DNA from: Ammoniphilus sp. YIM 78166
GTDB lineage: Bacteria > Bacillota > Bacilli > Aneurinibacillales > RAOX-1
Assembly (NCBI RefSeq): GCF_004522215.1
Contig: NZ_SDLR01000004.1
Location: 877,277-941,276 of the forward strand
Direction: 5' to 3'
Length of the DNA stretch: 64,000 bases
Every line of letters starts with the position of its first letter. The stretch's first letter is position 1. The position numbers were made by a program, and so were the translations under genes. The notes under the pieces are model-generated. The model did not search any database. It was given only the letters and a program-made list of their open reading frames with translations, and was not told the origin of the DNA. Of the stretch, positions 15,679 to 24,251 are shown one piece after another.

Positions 15679-16977
15679 ATGAAAAAATGGTTATCCGGCA
15701 TGTTGTTCGTTGTGATGTTGATTTTGGCAGGTTGTGGTGGGCAAGGAACTCCTTCCAGCACGCCAAGCCCAAGCGAAGGAGAAAAGAAGGAAGACGTCAC
15801 CTTAACGTTATTTCATAGATGGCCAAACGAGCCGTTTAAAGGGTATTTTGAGTCCGCCATCGCTGAGTTTGAAAAGCAAAATCCAGGTGTAAAAATTAAC
15901 GTCGTAACCGCATTAAACGCCGAGTACAAGCAGAAGATCAACGTGGTTCTGGGTAACAATAATCCCCCTGATATTTACTTCACGTGGGTAGGGGAGTATG
16001 CCAACAAGTTCATTCGCGGTGGCAAAGCCCTCGACATCACGAGCTATGTGGAAGCGGATAAAGCTTGGTCCGATCAGATTATCCCTTCTACTTTTAAACC
16101 ATTCACTTTAGATAACAAATATTACGGTGTTCCGATCTTTATGGATGTAAGAACGATGACCTACAATAAGGAAATCTTTGATCAGTTGGGCTTAGAGGCT
16201 CCACAAACCTGGTCCGAATTCATTCAAGTGATGGATAAAATTAAAGCGAGCGGGGTAACTCCGCTAGGATTAGGAAATAAGGAGCCGTGGAACGGCGGTC
16301 TATTTATCACCACCTTGAATCAACGGATGGTAGCTGGTGACGTACTAAAGAAGGATAACGACTATTCAACAGGGGAGTTCACCGATCCGGGCTATGTAAA
16401 AGCGTTGGAAAAGCTGCAAGAACTGGTTCCTTATGTGAACGAGCACCCGAACGCCTTAAGCCGTGAGGAAGAGCGCAATATGTTTGTGAACGGAAAAATT
16501 GCGATGATGCCGCTACACACCGTTGAGTTCCCGTATGTGAAAGATGCAAAATTTGAAATGGGGACCTTTAACTTCCCTTCCATTGAAGGAGCACCTGGTG
16601 ATGCATCGGTGATCACTGGAGCACCGGAAGGCTTTATGGTTTCTCCAACAACGAAGCATCCGGATGTTGCAGTTAACTTCTTAAAGTTTATCACGTCCAA
16701 GCCGATGGCGGAGAAATGGGTCAATGAAACGTCCGTTATCAGTACGACTAAGGGAGCCGTGAACGCTACCAACTCCAGTCCTGTAATGGTTGATATTATC
16801 GAGCAGGTGGAAGCTTCCAACGATATGGCGATCTGGATTGATACCGTGTTGGATGGTCGAATCTTTAACCCCTATCTAGCAGGCATTCAAGAATTATTGA
16901 ATGGCAAGAAAACACCAGAGCAAATCATGCAAGAAGTCCAGGCAGGAGCCAAGCAAGTAAGAGAATCTGCGAAGTAA
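15679..16977 (+). CDS. frlO: ABC sugar-type substrate-binding lipoprotein, FrlO-like
   Basis: A 432-residue extracellular binding protein of family 1. The signal peptide ends in a lipobox (ILAGC, cysteine near residue 21). The mature domain starts TLTLFHRWPNEPFKG and holds the DIYFTWVGEYANKF loop typical of carbohydrate binders. ATG 15679 is used; the in-frame TTG at 15670 lies too close to the AAGGGGG ribosome-binding site. By position it should capture fructosamines for the two permeases downstream. A strong hairpin follows the gene. Confidence 0.85.
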   Translation: MKKWLSGMLFVVMLILAGCGGQGTPSSTPSPSEGEKKEDVTLTLFHRWPNEPFKGYFESAIAEFEKQNPGVKINVVTALNAEYKQKINVVLGNNNPPDIYFTWVGEYANKFIRGGKALDITSYVEADKAWSDQIIPSTFKPFTLDNKYYGVPIFMDVRTMTYNKEIFDQLGLEAPQTWSEFIQVMDKIKASGVTPLGLGNKEPWNGGLFITTLNQRMVAGDVLKKDNDYSTGEFTDPGYVKALEKLQELVPYVNEHPNALSREEERNMFVNGKIAMMPLHTVEFPYVKDAKFEMGTFNFPSIEGAPGDASVITGAPEGFMVSPTTKHPDVAVNFLKFITSKPMAEKWVNETSVISTTKGAVNATNSSPVMVDIIEQVEASNDMAIWIDTVLDGRIFNPYLAGIQELLNGKKTPEQIMQEVQAGAKQVRESAK

Positions 16978-16991
16978 GAAAGCAACCCTGG

Positions 16992-17018
16992 GGTACAGGG
17001 AGAAACTATCCCTGTACC
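16992..17018 (+). terminator. Intercistronic hairpin after frlO
   Basis: GGTACAGGGA (16992-17001) pairs perfectly with TCCCTGTACC (17009-17018) around a seven-base loop. No T-run follows, so a 3'-end stabiliser for the binding-protein mRNA is more likely than a full terminator. Confidence 0.6.
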
Positions 17019-17047
17019 TCTCTTCATTTGCAAGTTAAGGGGGGAAA

Positions 17048-17929
17048 ATGATGAAAACAGCCAAATGGTCTCCATATTTATACGTTGCACCGAGTCTTGT
17101 TATTGCCTTTATCTTTGTCTATTATCCCGTGCTGCAAAATCTGCAGTCCAGCTTCTATAGCTGGTCACCTTTCTCCGATTCAAGAGATTTCATTGGATTG
17201 GCCAACTATAAGAGACTTCTAGATGATAATGTGTTTCTCGTTGCGCTGAAAAATAACGCCATTCATATGGTCATTTCTCTACTCGTCCAAGTGGGAGGCG
17301 GACTGATCCTCGCTGCGATCCTCGAAGATGTCGTGTTCAGGCGGGTGGCTCCGCTATTGCGTACGGTTTACTTTCTCCCCGTGCTCATTTCCATCTCGGT
17401 TATCGGGTTGCTTTTTACCTTTATTTATAATCCAGAAATCGGTCTTCTCAATCAATTCCTAAGAATGATCGGCCTGGGTTCACTTGCGACGGGCTGGTTA
17501 GGTAACAGCGAAACCGCCTTCTACGCGGTCGTTGCGATGGGGCAATGGCAGGGAATCGGATATATCACGATGCTTTATATTGTAGCCATTCAAAAGATCG
17601 CACCTGACCTGTATGAAGCAGCAAAGATTGACGGAGCGGGCAAAGTTCAATCTTTCCTGCACATCACCGTGCCACAGGTAAAGGAGATGACCTTCGTTAC
17701 GGTCATCATCGCAGTCAGCCAGTCCATCTTAACGTTTAGTGATGTTTACGTGTTGACGGCAGGCGGACCGGGCTATTCTTCTCAAGTGCTCAGTACCTAT
17801 TTGTATCAAAAAGCGTTCGTGGACAATGAAATGGGCTATGCCTCGACCCTTGCCAATGTGATTTTAGGAATTACCTTTATCATTTTCATGATTCAAACTA
17901 AAGTATTTAAAAGCGGCGGGGAGGGATAA
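17048..17929 (+). CDS. frlN: ABC transporter permease, MalF/FrlN-like
   Basis: A 293-residue inner-membrane permease with six hydrophobic segments. The EAA loop that contacts the ATPase is visible as YEAAKIDGAGKVQSFLHIT near residue 195. The N-terminus (WSPYLYVAPSLVIAFIFVYYP) is typical of MalF-type CUT1 permeases. No ATPase gene occurs in the operon; Bacillota often power such importers with a shared MsmX-type ATPase encoded elsewhere. Confidence 0.87.
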   Translation: MMKTAKWSPYLYVAPSLVIAFIFVYYPVLQNLQSSFYSWSPFSDSRDFIGLANYKRLLDDNVFLVALKNNAIHMVISLLVQVGGGLILAAILEDVVFRRVAPLLRTVYFLPVLISISVIGLLFTFIYNPEIGLLNQFLRMIGLGSLATGWLGNSETAFYAVVAMGQWQGIGYITMLYIVAIQKIAPDLYEAAKIDGAGKVQSFLHITVPQVKEMTFVTVIIAVSQSILTFSDVYVLTAGGPGYSSQVLSTYLYQKAFVDNEMGYASTLANVILGITFIIFMIQTKVFKSGGEG

Positions 17930-17931
17930 CG

Positions 17932-18813
17932 GTGGAGTCTTCAATTGAGATGAATAGTAAAACGCCGATGGCGGTCAAAACAAGACGCCCTATTGGCTCA
18001 TGGCTGGCCACAGGGTTCGTGTCATTGGTGCTGTTGACCTTCTTCTTGGTGATTGCGTACCCCCTCTTCTGGATGGTGATTAATTCGCTAAAGACCACGG
18101 AGGCGATGTTTACCAATAGCTGGGCGCTTCCGACGGAGTGGATGTTCTCGAATTATGTGCAAGCCTGGAATCAAGGGGTTTCTAAGTACTTTTTAAATAG
18201 CGTGATTGTGACCTCAGTAACCGTAGTGTTCACCCTTTTATTTAGTGCCTTTGCTGCTTATGGCCTTTCTCGTTTTGACTTCCGCGGAAAATTCGTGGTC
18301 TTGGCGCTGTTATCTGGGGGGATCATGTTTTCTCCTCAGGTCAGCCTGATTCCGTTATATAAACTGGTTCAGATCTTGGGTATTCACGATACCCTTTGGG
18401 CTCTCATTTTGCCCTACTTGGGATTTCGGATGCCGTTGATTATCTTGTTGATCCGCTCGTTCTTCCTATCGGTCCCGAAGGAGTTTGAAGAAGCGGCTTA
18501 CCTTGAGGGGTGCTCGAGCTTCGGGATCTTTTGCCGGATTTATCTGCCTTTAAGCTTGCCGATCTTGTTCACATCTGGGATTCTAACGGCTTATTGGGCG
18601 TGGAACGAATTTTTATTTGCCATCATCTTCGTGGATAGCGACGCGAATAAAACCATCACTTCCGGACTCCTCGCGTTTCGTGATGCGATGTACACCGATT
18701 GGAGTGTGTTAATGTCAGGACTCGTGATCTCGGCTCTTCCCTTGATCATCGTCTTTATCTTGATGCAGAAATCATTTATCCGAGGATTGGCTGAAGGTGG
18801 CGTTAAAGGATAG
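17932..18813 (+). CDS. frlM: ABC transporter permease, MalG/FrlM-like
   Basis: A 293-residue second permease with six membrane segments and an EAA loop (FEEAAYLEGCSSFGIFCRI, about residue 185). It uses GTG 17932, two bases after the frlN stop codon, with GGGGAGGG inside the end of frlN, so translation is coupled. With frlN it forms the channel of the CUT1-type importer. Confidence 0.87.
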   Translation: MESSIEMNSKTPMAVKTRRPIGSWLATGFVSLVLLTFFLVIAYPLFWMVINSLKTTEAMFTNSWALPTEWMFSNYVQAWNQGVSKYFLNSVIVTSVTVVFTLLFSAFAAYGLSRFDFRGKFVVLALLSGGIMFSPQVSLIPLYKLVQILGIHDTLWALILPYLGFRMPLIILLIRSFFLSVPKEFEEAAYLEGCSSFGIFCRIYLPLSLPILFTSGILTAYWAWNEFLFAIIFVDSDANKTITSGLLAFRDAMYTDWSVLMSGLVISALPLIIVFILMQKSFIRGLAEGGVKG

Positions 18814-18834
18814 TCAAAAAGGGAGAGGTAGCGT

Positions 18835-19668
18835 ATGAAGATTATTGGCATCGGAGACAGTGTAGTTGATTTTTATAAAGACCAGGGGAAAATCTATCCT
18901 GGTGGCAGTTCGCTAAATGTGGCAGTGGCGGCCAAACGAAATGGAGCATCGGCGGCTGCGTATCTGGGCATGGTCGGAACCGATCAAGCGGGAAGGCATA
19001 TCTTGAGCTGTCTAGAAGAGGAAGGTGTGGATGGGCGCCGGGTGCGCCGTGTCGAAGGGGTGACTGGCGAAGCGGTCGTGACCTTGAATGAGGAAGGGGA
19101 TCGCATCTTTGTCGGGACGAATAAAGATACCCGGGTGTCGTCCCTCGTTTCTTTGACCTTGAACCCGGCCGACGTCGAGTATATTCGCTCGTACGATCTG
19201 ATACACACCTGCGTGAGCATTAACCGCGGCTTGGAGCTCGAGCTGCCGAAGATCCAGGGGATGCCGGTTTCCTTTGACTTTTCCTCACCGGAATATTGGA
19301 CGAAGGATTACCTGGATTTCGTGAGCCCCTATGTGACGTATGCTTTTTTCTCAGGCAGTGATTTTACCGAGGCGTATGTGGAGGAATTGATTGGGTATGT
19401 GCACCAGCTGGGGATTCCGGTAGTGGGGATTACCCGGGGGTCGGCACCGGCGGTGTTCTCCGAGAGGGGAAGACGCTTTGTGCAATCGCCCGTTGCAGCG
19501 AAGGTTGTGGATACGATGGGAGCAGGCGATTCCTTTATCGGGGCGTTTTTGGCGAACTATCACGCAAGTCAAGACATGGAGGGCGCCTTGAAGGCGGCAG
19601 CTGAGTATGCGGCTGAAGTCTGCGGATACTACGGTGCTTTCGGCTATGGAGTACGGAAGGATGTATAA
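18835..19668 (+). CDS. frlD: PfkB-family sugar kinase, fructosamine kinase FrlD-like
   Basis: A 277-residue ribokinase-family enzyme. The N-terminal substrate motif GGSSLNVAVAAKRNG is at about residues 22-36. The C-terminal ATP/anion-hole motif DTMGAGDSFIGAFL near residue 226 supplies the catalytic Asp in GAGD. In frl operons this kinase makes the 6-phospho-fructosamine used by FrlB. It starts at ATG 18835 with GGGAGAGG. Its end overlaps the next gene by eight bases. Confidence 0.85.
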   Translation: MKIIGIGDSVVDFYKDQGKIYPGGSSLNVAVAAKRNGASAAAYLGMVGTDQAGRHILSCLEEEGVDGRRVRRVEGVTGEAVVTLNEEGDRIFVGTNKDTRVSSLVSLTLNPADVEYIRSYDLIHTCVSINRGLELELPKIQGMPVSFDFSSPEYWTKDYLDFVSPYVTYAFFSGSDFTEAYVEELIGYVHQLGIPVVGITRGSAPAVFSERGRRFVQSPVAAKVVDTMGAGDSFIGAFLANYHASQDMEGALKAAAEYAAEVCGYYGAFGYGVRKDV

Positions 19669-20476
19669 ATACGCTAACATGAATCTGATTTATCAGCGGT
19701 ATTCCTTGGAGTATTTTTTGGATTCCACGCTCCGCTTGGGCTTGCAGGATATTGAATTGTGGGGAGGCGAACCGCATCTGAATGTGGAGGATGCGACTCC
19801 GCAGGAGATTGGTGCGATTGGCAAAGCCATTCGCGATCGAGGCCTCAACCTCGTGTGCTTTACCCCAGAGCAATGTGCCTACCCGATTAATTTGGCAGCG
19901 GGGCGGTGGGAAAGTCGTCGGCGAAGCATCGAGTATTTTAAGAAATGCATCGAAGTGACGGGGGCGCTGGATTGCCCGATGCTGTTGGTTTCTGCTGGGT
20001 ATGGGTTGTTTAGTGAGCCGAAGGAAGAGGCGTGGAAGCGTGCGGTGGAGTCGATGCAAGAAGTGGCTCGGGAAGCGGAAGCGGCGGGGATTACCCTGGT
20101 GCTGGAGCCCTTTTACTATCCGTATACGAATGTCTTAACGGATCTAGCGACGACGAAGCGGATGCTGGCGGAGGTAGGGTCGCCGTGTTTGAAGCCCATG
20201 GTCGATACGGCTTGCATGGTGTTGACCGGGGATTCGCTGAACGATTATGCGGCGGCATTTGGGAAGGATCTGGTCCATGTGCACTTTGTCGACGGCAACG
20301 ATACTTCTTCCGCTCATTTAGCCTGGGGGGAGGGGATGTTTCCTTTAGAAGAGTTCCAAGATTGCTTGAAGGAGCTAGGTTATGAGGGACATTTGACCCT
20401 GGAGCTCATAGGAACGCAGTACCTCGTCGAGCCGGAAAAGGCGGTTCAGAAAAGCGTAGACCATTTGCAAGTGTAG
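19661..20476 (+). CDS. frlC: Xylose isomerase-like TIM-barrel epimerase, FrlC-like
   Basis: A 271-residue sugar isomerase/epimerase. IELWGGEPHLN near residue 29, LVLEPFYYP near residue 147 and KPMVDTACM near residue 180 supply the Glu, Asp and His metal ligands expected of this fold. In E. coli FrlC interconverts psicoselysine and fructoselysine; B. subtilis frl operons lack it, so this operon is a hybrid of the two layouts. The start is ATG 19661 behind GGAG, overlapping the frlD stop codon; ATG 19646 is an alternative. Confidence 0.75.
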   Translation: MYKYANMNLIYQRYSLEYFLDSTLRLGLQDIELWGGEPHLNVEDATPQEIGAIGKAIRDRGLNLVCFTPEQCAYPINLAAGRWESRRRSIEYFKKCIEVTGALDCPMLLVSAGYGLFSEPKEEAWKRAVESMQEVAREAEAAGITLVLEPFYYPYTNVLTDLATTKRMLAEVGSPCLKPMVDTACMVLTGDSLNDYAAAFGKDLVHVHFVDGNDTSSAHLAWGEGMFPLEEFQDCLKELGYEGHLTLELIGTQYLVEPEKAVQKSVDHLQV

Positions 20477-20500
20477 AATATTCAAAAAGTATACTATAAT
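20472..20500 (+). promoter_or_regulatory. Probable promoter of the GntR/UTRA regulator gene
   Basis: TGTAGA (20472-20477), a 17-base spacer and TATAAT (20495-20500). The spacer contains AGTATACT, a perfect palindrome of the sort bound by GntR proteins, so autoregulation is possible. Confidence 0.5.
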
Positions 20501-20537
20501 AATAGATATATCTCTTTGAGAGTGGCAGGAGAAAAGA

Positions 20538-21263
20538 ATGAAACTAGATAAGTTAAGCTTAAAGCCTTTGTACGAGCAATTGATGGATGCCATAAAGACA
20601 GATATCCAAGAGGGAATCTACAGCATGGGCGCCCAGTTGCCGCCGGAACCGGAGCTGTGCGAAAAGTACGGGGTCAGCCGAATTACGACCAGAAGAGCCA
20701 TCACCGAGCTGGTGGAGCAAGGGATTCTTCAGAAGCTGCATGGCAAAGGAACCTTTGTCACCAACAACAAGCTGAAGCGGGAGCTCATTGCGGTCGACGG
20801 GTTTACGGACTTTTTACTGCAATCAGGGAAAAATCCACAGTCCCACATCCTATCTAAGAAAATTGTGGCGGCCTCCTGGCGGCAAGCTGAGGCGTTGTTA
20901 GTGGAACGGGATACACCCCTGGTGGAGCTGAGGCGCTTGCACCTGATCAAGGATGAACCGATCCATTACGAAACGAGCTATTATTCTTTGGACCGGTTTC
21001 CTGGATTTGACCAGCATCTTGAAACGACAAGCTCGACTTACCGCATTCTAAAAGATATCTATGGTGTTCAGGCCGTACGCAATAAAAAGACGATTAACTT
21101 TGTCAGTGCGACGGTAGAGCAAGCGAAGCTGCTTCATTGTACTCCCGACATTCCTTTATTTGAGGTTGAGAAGATCGCCTATGATCGGGAAGGTGTACCG
21201 ATTCATTGCTCGCTCTCCCTGTTGCCTTCAAATAAGGTGTCGTTTACGGTGGATCATCAGTAA
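20538..21263 (+). CDS. frlR: GntR/HutC-family transcriptional regulator with UTRA domain, FrlR-like
   Basis: A 241-residue repressor. Residues about 8-75 form the winged helix-turn-helix (PLYEQLMDAIKTDIQEG and YGVSRITTRRAITELVEQG). The rest is a UTRA ligand-binding domain that in this family senses a phosphorylated sugar intermediate. It is encoded directly after the frl enzymes and most likely controls them, with the ACGTC boxes near 14430-14586 or its own AGTATACT site as targets (inference). A strong terminator follows. Confidence 0.85.
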   Translation: MKLDKLSLKPLYEQLMDAIKTDIQEGIYSMGAQLPPEPELCEKYGVSRITTRRAITELVEQGILQKLHGKGTFVTNNKLKRELIAVDGFTDFLLQSGKNPQSHILSKKIVAASWRQAEALLVERDTPLVELRRLHLIKDEPIHYETSYYSLDRFPGFDQHLETTSSTYRILKDIYGVQAVRNKKTINFVSATVEQAKLLHCTPDIPLFEVEKIAYDREGVPIHCSLSLLPSNKVSFTVDHQ

Positions 21264-21290
21264 GAACCCGATTTTGGTCGGGTTCTTTTT
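21263..21290 (+). terminator. Intrinsic terminator of the frl operon
   Basis: AAGAACCCGA (21263-21272) pairs perfectly with TCGGGTTCTT (21279-21288), followed by more T. It begins at the last base of the regulator's stop codon. Confidence 0.9.
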
Positions 21291-21376
21291 GTTTTTAAGT
21301 TCGCCGGGAGGTGGATGTGAATATTGTTCCAAATTTTTGAAAATAATAATAACGATATCATCCATTTCTTTAAAAG

Positions 21377-22843
21377 TTGGGGGTGGCTCGTTTTTTGGTT
21401 AAGAAATTGTGGACTGTAGCTTTAATCGGGATCGTGATGGTTTCGGCGATTCTTATCCTTTACTTTTATGGCGTTGATATGAATGTATTTGATGCCTTGC
21501 GCGATGCTTTTATCTTTATTGTTTTTCTGTACCCTTTGCTTACCGTCTTGGAGTTTAAAAACATTCGGATCCTTACGGTGGGGTGGTGCCTCTATGCTTC
21601 TGCCCTTCTGAGCGGGATCTTGGAAGAGTTTAATATTCCCTTTCTTTCTCTCTGTTTTGATGCGCTTGAAAAGCTGGGGAATGTAATCGGAGTGATCCTG
21701 ATTTTCATAGGGTTTATGAAGCTCATCAAAGAAAAAGATCAGCTCACAGCTTTTAAAAGAGAAGCGGTGGAGCAGTTGATGGAGGAAAGAGAGCAGCGCT
21801 ATCAATTGCTTTTTGAAAATACGGTCGATGGCATTATGATCTTTGATTTGGATGTCAAACTCTTGGATGGAAATCCAGCCATCGAACAAATCACAGGGTA
21901 TACCCTTGAGGAGCTTAGGGAGTTGGGCTGCCTTGCGATTACAGTTCCTGAAGAGGTGGACCAGAAACGTTCACTGATCGAAAAGGTGTTGAAGCAGGAG
22001 GCTCAGGAATTTGAAAGCTCTATTTTTCATAAGGATGGCCGAATCCTTACAATCAATTGCAAAATCTATCCTTTAATTGTCGGTCATGAGATGGTGGGGC
22101 TTTTTGAAATCGTAGAGGATATCACGGAAGCGAAGCGGATGGAAGAGTGGGTTCGCCAATCGGATAAACTTTCGATGGTGGGGCAGCTTGCAGCGGGAGT
22201 GGCTCATGAAATACGGAATCCGCTTACGACCATTAAAGGATTTATTCAATTTTTGCAATCCAAAATCGGGACAAAGTATGCCGATATCATGCTATCTGAG
22301 CTGGATCGGATTAATTTTATTGTCAGTGAATTTTTAGTCCTTTCCAAGCCTCAGGCTGTCGAGTTAAAAAAGGTCCACATTCAAAGCTTGATCGCTCAAG
22401 TGATTGCTTTTATGGAAGCGCAGATGAATCTGAAAAATATCCAAGTGATTTCCCATCTGCCATCCGATCCGCTCTATGTCAAAAGTGAGGAGAATCAATT
22501 AAAGCAAGTATTCATCAATCTCCTGAAAAATGCCATGGAGTCGATGGCGGAAGGCGGCACGATTGAGATGGAGCTGAAGCCAGGAGTCAAGATGATGGCT
22601 GTGCAGATTCGGGATGAAGGGCGCGGCATGACGGAACAGGAGATCAAGCGGTTAGGCGAGCCCTTTTACTCGACGAAGGAAGGCGGTACGGGCTTGGGGC
22701 TGATGGTCAGCAGAAGGATTGTGGAAAATCATGGCGGACAGATCCTTTTCGAAAGTCAAATCCATAAGGGAACATCCGTTTATGTGATGCTGCCTGCGGC
22801 GGGCGATCAGGAACGCGGGTCTGATTCATTTATGGTTAATTAG
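21377..22843 (+). CDS. PAS-domain sensor histidine kinase
   Basis: A membrane histidine kinase of about 488 residues. Three or four hydrophobic segments fill residues 10-115, then one PAS domain (about 140-255), a HisKA domain with the phosphorylated His in AAGVAHEIRNPLTTIKGF (about 276) and a complete HATPase_c (NLLKNAMESM, DEGRGMTEQE, GGTGLGL). It resembles Bacillus KinB/KinE-type sporulation kinases, and no response regulator gene lies beside it. The start is uncertain: TTG 21377, GTG 21383 and ATG 21437 are possible, and none has a convincing ribosome-binding site. Confidence 0.85.
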   Translation: MGVARFLVKKLWTVALIGIVMVSAILILYFYGVDMNVFDALRDAFIFIVFLYPLLTVLEFKNIRILTVGWCLYASALLSGILEEFNIPFLSLCFDALEKLGNVIGVILIFIGFMKLIKEKDQLTAFKREAVEQLMEEREQRYQLLFENTVDGIMIFDLDVKLLDGNPAIEQITGYTLEELRELGCLAITVPEEVDQKRSLIEKVLKQEAQEFESSIFHKDGRILTINCKIYPLIVGHEMVGLFEIVEDITEAKRMEEWVRQSDKLSMVGQLAAGVAHEIRNPLTTIKGFIQFLQSKIGTKYADIMLSELDRINFIVSEFLVLSKPQAVELKKVHIQSLIAQVIAFMEAQMNLKNIQVISHLPSDPLYVKSEENQLKQVFINLLKNAMESMAEGGTIEMELKPGVKMMAVQIRDEGRGMTEQEIKRLGEPFYSTKEGGTGLGLMVSRRIVENHGGQILFESQIHKGTSVYVMLPAAGDQERGSDSFMVN

Positions 22844-23047
22844 AGTACAGCAGGTTCTGCCCAGCCTGTCGAAGAGATGATTCCATGGTCTATTGACGAA
22901 CTAAATCGATGAAGGCAAAACCAATAAGAAAGTGTCAAGTGGGGGCTATCTAAGACAGAAAATAATAGAATCCATCGAATCGTTGTTTGGTAAGAATTTA
23001 CTACAAGGCATGATTTGGGACCAAGGCTTCAATTTAGCTTGTAGATA

Positions 23048-23076
23048 TATACAAAAATGGCAAAACTTACTATAAT
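23048..23076 (+). promoter_or_regulatory. Probable promoter of the small lipoprotein gene
   Basis: TATACA (23048-23053), a 17-base spacer and TATAAT (23071-23076), ending 50 bases before the lipoprotein start. The stretch 22844-23047 shows no gene or repeat I can support. Confidence 0.45.
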
Positions 23077-23126
23077 CCCATTTAGGAATAGCAATATTCC
23101 ATAAAAACAATATGGGGGTTTGAGTG

Positions 23127-23315
23127 ATGAAGAAGAACTTATTATTATCAGGTATTGCTGCATTAGCTATTTTAGGTTTGGTTGGTTGTAACAGTCAAGA
23201 GCCTGTGCAGGGGGAACCACCGACGACGGAGCAGGAGCAAAAGGTAGAGGGTAACCAAGAGCAGCCAGCAGAGGAAAAACCAGCAGAAGAACAGCCAGCA
23301 GAAAAGAAAGAGTAA
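23127..23315 (+). CDS. Small Glu/Pro-rich lipoprotein
   Basis: A 62-residue protein with a lipoprotein signal peptide: MKKNLLLSG, a hydrophobic core and LVGC, so only about 40 residues remain after lipidation. The tail is low complexity, rich in Glu, Gln and Pro, with repeats of the PAEE type near the C-terminus. I see no domain. The start is ATG 23127 (GTG 23124 is in frame directly before it) behind a weak GGGGG. It is probably anchored on the outer face of the membrane; function is unknown. Confidence 0.6.
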   Translation: MKKNLLLSGIAALAILGLVGCNSQEPVQGEPPTTEQEQKVEGNQEQPAEEKPAEEQPAEKKE

Positions 23316-23406
23316 GCTACTTTGGAGTTACTCTAGAATATGGATGGGCGGGACTTGTAGGGTATGGATATACTAAATGGAAAATCCGGTTAAAGGAGAT
23401 CTTTCC

Positions 23407-23619
23407 ATGCCTATTTACGACGATCCACAAATACTTGAAATTATTAGCCCATTGCAGATGAAATCCTTAGAGGACGCGGGATATATGTTAGTGCGTCAAA
23501 AAGAAGTACGAGATGCCATCCATCATGCAGATTTATTTGATGGACTCATGAAGCAAGCTGTTGCAGCTCTAGAGAAGCGTTACGGAAACCTTCCAGGGGT
23601 GGTGGAATGTATCATCTAG
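23407..23619 (+). CDS. Small hypothetical protein
   Basis: A 70-residue acidic protein that I do not recognise. It is mostly predicted helix with no signal peptide or cysteine pair; the only cysteine is near the C-terminus (VVECII). ATG 23407 is supported by AAAGGAGAT; an upstream in-frame ATG at 23377 lacks one. Its last codons overlap a second tiny reading frame (23607-23702), and a strong terminator follows both, so the two look like one short transcription unit. Confidence 0.5.
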   Translation: MPIYDDPQILEIISPLQMKSLEDAGYMLVRQKEVRDAIHHADLFDGLMKQAVAALEKRYGNLPGVVECII

Positions 23620-23702
23620 AGCATCGAGTCCAGATTGTTGATGGGGTTTATGAAGATCCAGATCCTGAAGAGGTATCTCCAAAGGTCTGGCTCGAAGAAT
23701 AG
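23607..23702 (+). CDS. Tiny overlapping open reading frame
   Basis: A 31-codon frame starting MYHLEHRVQIVDG and ending VWLEE, rich in Asp and Glu. Its ATG at 23607 lies inside the end of the preceding gene (13-base overlap) behind GGGGTGGTGG, which would allow coupled translation. Placement between that gene and a strong terminator supports it; there is no recognisable homology. Confidence 0.35.
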   Translation: MYHLEHRVQIVDGVYEDPDPEEVSPKVWLEE

Positions 23703-23723
23703 TTTGTTACCTCAACCTAAAAT

Positions 23724-23775
23724 AGCTGATTTCTAAAAAGTTGGTTTCGCTAACTTTTAGAGTCAGCTTTTTTTT
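23724..23775 (+). terminator. Strong intrinsic terminator
   Basis: AGCTGA (23724-23729) pairs with TCAGCT (23763-23768), and an inner CTAAAAAGTT pairs with AACTTTTAG, followed by eight or more T. It ends the small-gene unit at 23407-23702. Confidence 0.85.
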
Positions 23776-23820
23776 ATCATCATAGCCTGTTCCGGAACCG
23801 CATGGCTACCTTCTGGGTTC

Positions 23821-23913
23821 GGATGCTCACGTAACGGGTACCATTCCAGATAATCTAGGAGGTTTGGTCACAAAAACGATAGACTTGGTTCCGAACCTGT
23901 AATGATTCCAAGT
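23821..23913. repeat. Degenerate repeat with GGATGCTCACG, copy A
   Basis: The repeat starts GGATGCTCACG (23821-23831), contains GGTACCATTCCA, and ends with a module (23863-23913) holding TTTGGTCAC, CTTGGTTCCGAACC and GTAATGATTCCAAGT. Related copies lie at 24079-24233 and 63201-63252. The stretch 23703-24251 has no gene and consists mainly of the two copies and an AGCTGATTTCT-led duplicated flank (23724 and near 24002). It may be the remnant ends of an insertion sequence; no transposase is present. Confidence 0.55.
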
Positions 23914-24078
23914 CCTCGCTAAGCTTTTTCGAGGTTTGGAGTGATTTTAGGCTCCTTTTTAGAAGAGCAAACCAAACTTTGGTTTGGAGCCTCTAATTTT
24001 AAGCTGATTTCTTAAGTAGTTAAGCCTTTTTTTATCATCCCTGCGCGTTCGCGACACCTGTAGATGTCGTCCGCTCCC

Positions 24079-24233
24079 GGATGCTCACGAAATTTTGGAT
24101 ATGCTCACGGAAAAGTGGTGGATGCTCACGAGTAGGTACTGTTTGGTCACATACTTGGTACCATTCCACATAACGACCTCCATTTGATCACGAAACCCAT
24201 CCATTTGCTCCCCAACCGGTAATGACTCCAAGT
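24079..24233. repeat. Degenerate repeat with GGATGCTCACG, copy B
   Basis: GGATGCTCACG occurs at 24079-24089 and 24120-24130, with a related ATATGCTCACGG between them. It then has GTTTGGTCACA, TTGGTACCATTCCACATAA, and a closing module (24183-24233) with GATCACGAAACCC and GGTAATGACTCCAAGT. It aligns with copy A over most of its length with insertions. Arrays of short TGCTCAC/TGGTCAC units are reminiscent of IS21-type element ends, which is a weak inference. Confidence 0.5.
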
Positions 24234-24251
24234 AGGGGAGAAAACTTCACA

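Noticed and set aside
21311..21340. Short frame with a strong GGGAGG ribosome-binding site before the first PAS kinase
   Set aside because: It encodes only nine codons before a stop and shows no attenuator structure; treated as chance.
22844..23047. Search for a gene or IS remnant after the first PAS kinase
   Set aside because: No frame longer than about 15 codons with a ribosome-binding site, no inverted repeat and no recognisable protein fragment.
23703..24251. CRISPR array suspected from repeated TGCTCAC units
   Set aside because: Units are irregular in spacing and sequence, there are no uniform spacers, and no cas genes are present.
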